Assembly (NCBI GenBank): GCA_043760535.1
Contig: JAYUOV010000302.1
Span: forward strand, 1-8,208
Source: JAZKFT01 sp043760535
GTDB taxonomy: Bacteria; Bacteroidota; Bacteroidia; Chitinophagales; Chitinophagaceae
Length of the DNA stretch: 8,208 nucleotides
Direction: 5' to 3'
The notes beneath the pieces were generated by a model that was not told the origin of the DNA, ran no database searches, and saw only the letters and a program-made list of their open reading frames with translations. Shown here in pieces: positions 7,053 through 8,208 of this stretch. Both the position numbers and the translations under genes were made by a program. Within the stretch, counting starts at the first letter, position 1, and each line of letters begins with the position of its first letter.

Positions 7053-7878
7053 ATGAAAATGTTCTTTTGTGTAGTAACGATGTTTTTGATTCAAGAGCAA
7101 TCTTCTGCCCACGATTGCTGGCTTATACCACAAAGGTTTTCATATAAGGCTGGAAAAAAAATATTTCTCCGCTGGCAGGTTGGCCAAAATTTTATAGGAG
7201 AAAATTGGAACGGTTTTATAGAAAAATTTTTAATGATAGGGGCTTTCAGCAATAATTACCAATACGACCTGCAACCTTTTATGAGTATGGTAACAGGTGA
7301 CTCTATAAAGCTAGATGCTATTAGTTATGCAGGCAATTACACCATTGCTTACCAAGGAAATAATTCGTTTATAGAAACTGCAGCAGACAGTTTTAATACC
7401 CATTTGGCCGATGATGGATTGGCCTAATGCTATACTTTGGCGAAAGGAATACAATAAAGACACAATGAGAGGCCGTGAGTTATATCAGCGAAGCGCCAAA
7501 ACGCTTATCTGCATAAAAAGCACTATGAAAAATAGCGATTTTATGAAAAGCTCTTTTATAAGCAGTTCCACCGGATTGCTGCTTGATATAGTACCTATGT
7601 ATAATCCCTATCACATTAAATCTGCTACCAATATGCAGTTTACTATATACTATAATTACAGTCCACTTAGGGATGGGCTAGTAAGAATTTCGTATAAGGT
7701 AAATGGTAAAACAGAAGTAAAAACGGTTGCAGTTACTAAAGATTTACTGGAAACAACCATAGAGCCAACCGGCACCTGGATGATAAGTATCGTAAAGATA
7801 GAACCACTAAAAAGCAATGCCTTAGCCGATTGGCAAAGCTATTGGGGTAGCCTTACTTGGGGATATGATGAAAAGTAA
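7053..7878 (+). pseudogene. DUF4198 domain exported protein, interrupted by a frameshift
   Basis: DUF4198 proteins are exported. Some are annotated as components of cobalt or nickel uptake (COG5266), but the function is not established. The first part (7053-7427) has a signal peptide (MKMFFCVVTMFLIQEQSSA) followed by the family's start HDCWLIP, WQVGQNFIGENW and ...THLADDGLA, then TAA at 7425. The second part is read in another frame, with joined sense from about 7426, as NAILWRKEYNKDTMRGRELYQRSAKTLI, then LLLDIVPMYNPYHIK, GTWMISIVKIEP and the C-terminal DWQSYWGSLTWGY to TAA at 7876-7878. Removing one T at 7425 restores GLANAILWRKE and one continuous reading frame of 274 codons. A separate downstream ORF starting at ATG 7411 is formally possible but would lack a signal peptide. 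After cleavage the mature protein would begin with His. A CATCTTTG motif at 7028-7035 could be a weak -7 element. The shift may be a real mutation, a sequencing error, or less likely recoding. Confidence 0.8.
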
Positions 7879-7917
7879 GAACTTTAATTTGCGAATAATC
7901 TCATTAACTTTAAAAAA

Positions 7918-8208
7918 ATGACAACACAAATAATAGGTATCGTTCTTTTAATTGGCCTCTTTGCTGGTATTTTAAGTGGATTAGTAGGTGTAGGTGGGGG
8001 CATTGTGCTTGTGCCGGCACTAATTTTTTTTCTGCATTACGATCAGCATCAGGCTCAGGGCACTTCGCTTGGGGTGCTCACATTTCCGGTGGTAATACTG
8101 GCTTTTTTACACTACTACAATCAGGGTAAACTTACAGGACTATCTATTGATTTTAAAGTAATTGGTTTACTGGCTTTTGGGTTTATTATAGGCGGTTATT
8201 TTGGCGGC
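7918..8208 (+). CDS. TauE/SafE family membrane transporter, 3' end outside window
   Basis: The 97 visible codons begin MTTQIIGIVLLIGLFAGILS and show the family's glycine-rich first helix, GLVGVGGGIVLVPALIF (about residues 20-36), then QGTSLGVLTFPVVILAFLHYY and a further membrane segment. TauE/SafE proteins are inner-membrane permeases of about 250 residues or more, proposed to move sulfite, sulfoacetate or other small anions; the substrate here cannot be read. The gene starts 39 nt after the DUF4198 stop on the same strand, so the two are probably co-transcribed. The ATG at 7918 follows an A-run without a Shine-Dalgarno sequence, as elsewhere in the window. The coding sequence continues past 8208. 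Confidence 0.88.
   Translation, partial: MTTQIIGIVLLIGLFAGILSGLVGVGGGIVLVPALIFFLHYDQHQAQGTSLGVLTFPVVILAFLHYYNQGKLTGLSIDFKVIGLLAFGFIIGGYFGG

Noticed and set aside
7411..7878. Separate 155-codon gene starting at ATG 7411
   Set aside because: Its sequence continues the DUF4198 family directly after the first part, and it would lack a signal peptide. A one-base shift explains both parts better than two genes.

Overview
The window looks like chromosomal DNA of a Bacteroidota bacterium, most likely close to the Chitinophagaceae. This is inferred from the AT-rich composition, start codons preceded by A/T-rich leaders without Shine-Dalgarno sequences, a TTG-N20-TAnnTTTG-like promoter, the protein sequences (Tex, YkfB-type dipeptide epimerase, DUF4198, outer-membrane barrel ending its signal peptide in LLAQ), and short tandem repeats of the kind scattered through such genomes. 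No search was run, so the family-level placement is tentative.

Layout. 1-340 is intergenic, with a 10-bp-period repeat and a probable promoter. 341-2611 (+) is an intact tex gene with an array of 7-bp repeats translated in frame near its C-terminus. 2761-3424 (+) is a decayed CPBP-family membrane protease gene with two in-frame stops and two frameshifts. 3471-4505 (-) is a dipeptide epimerase of the enolase superfamily. 4506-4761 is an intergenic stretch with an 8-bp repeat and two REP-like palindromes in opposite orientation. 4762-6129 (-) is a Sad/YneI-type succinate-semialdehyde dehydrogenase. 6130-6317 is intergenic. 6318-6959 (-) is a small outer-membrane beta-barrel protein. Divergent from it, 7053-7878 (+) is an exported DUF4198 protein split by a one-base frameshift, and 39 nt further on begins a TauE/SafE membrane transporter that runs off the window at 8208.

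How the genes fit together. Tex is a housekeeping RNA/transcription-associated protein. The epimerase and the aldehyde dehydrogenase share a strand and could be co-transcribed. Between them they could handle Ala-Glu peptides from murein and a glutamate/GABA-derived semialdehyde, but a 256-nt repeat-filled gap makes a true operon uncertain. The DUF4198 and TauE/SafE pair is tightly spaced and probably forms an export or metal-linked unit, if the DUF4198 gene is still functional.

I saw no CRISPR array, tRNA, rRNA, transposase, phage gene or clear defence system. The most notable content is the density of short repeats (three tandem families with periods 7, 8 and 10, plus a palindromic pair), one of which has been captured inside a conserved coding sequence, together with two broken genes within 5 kb.
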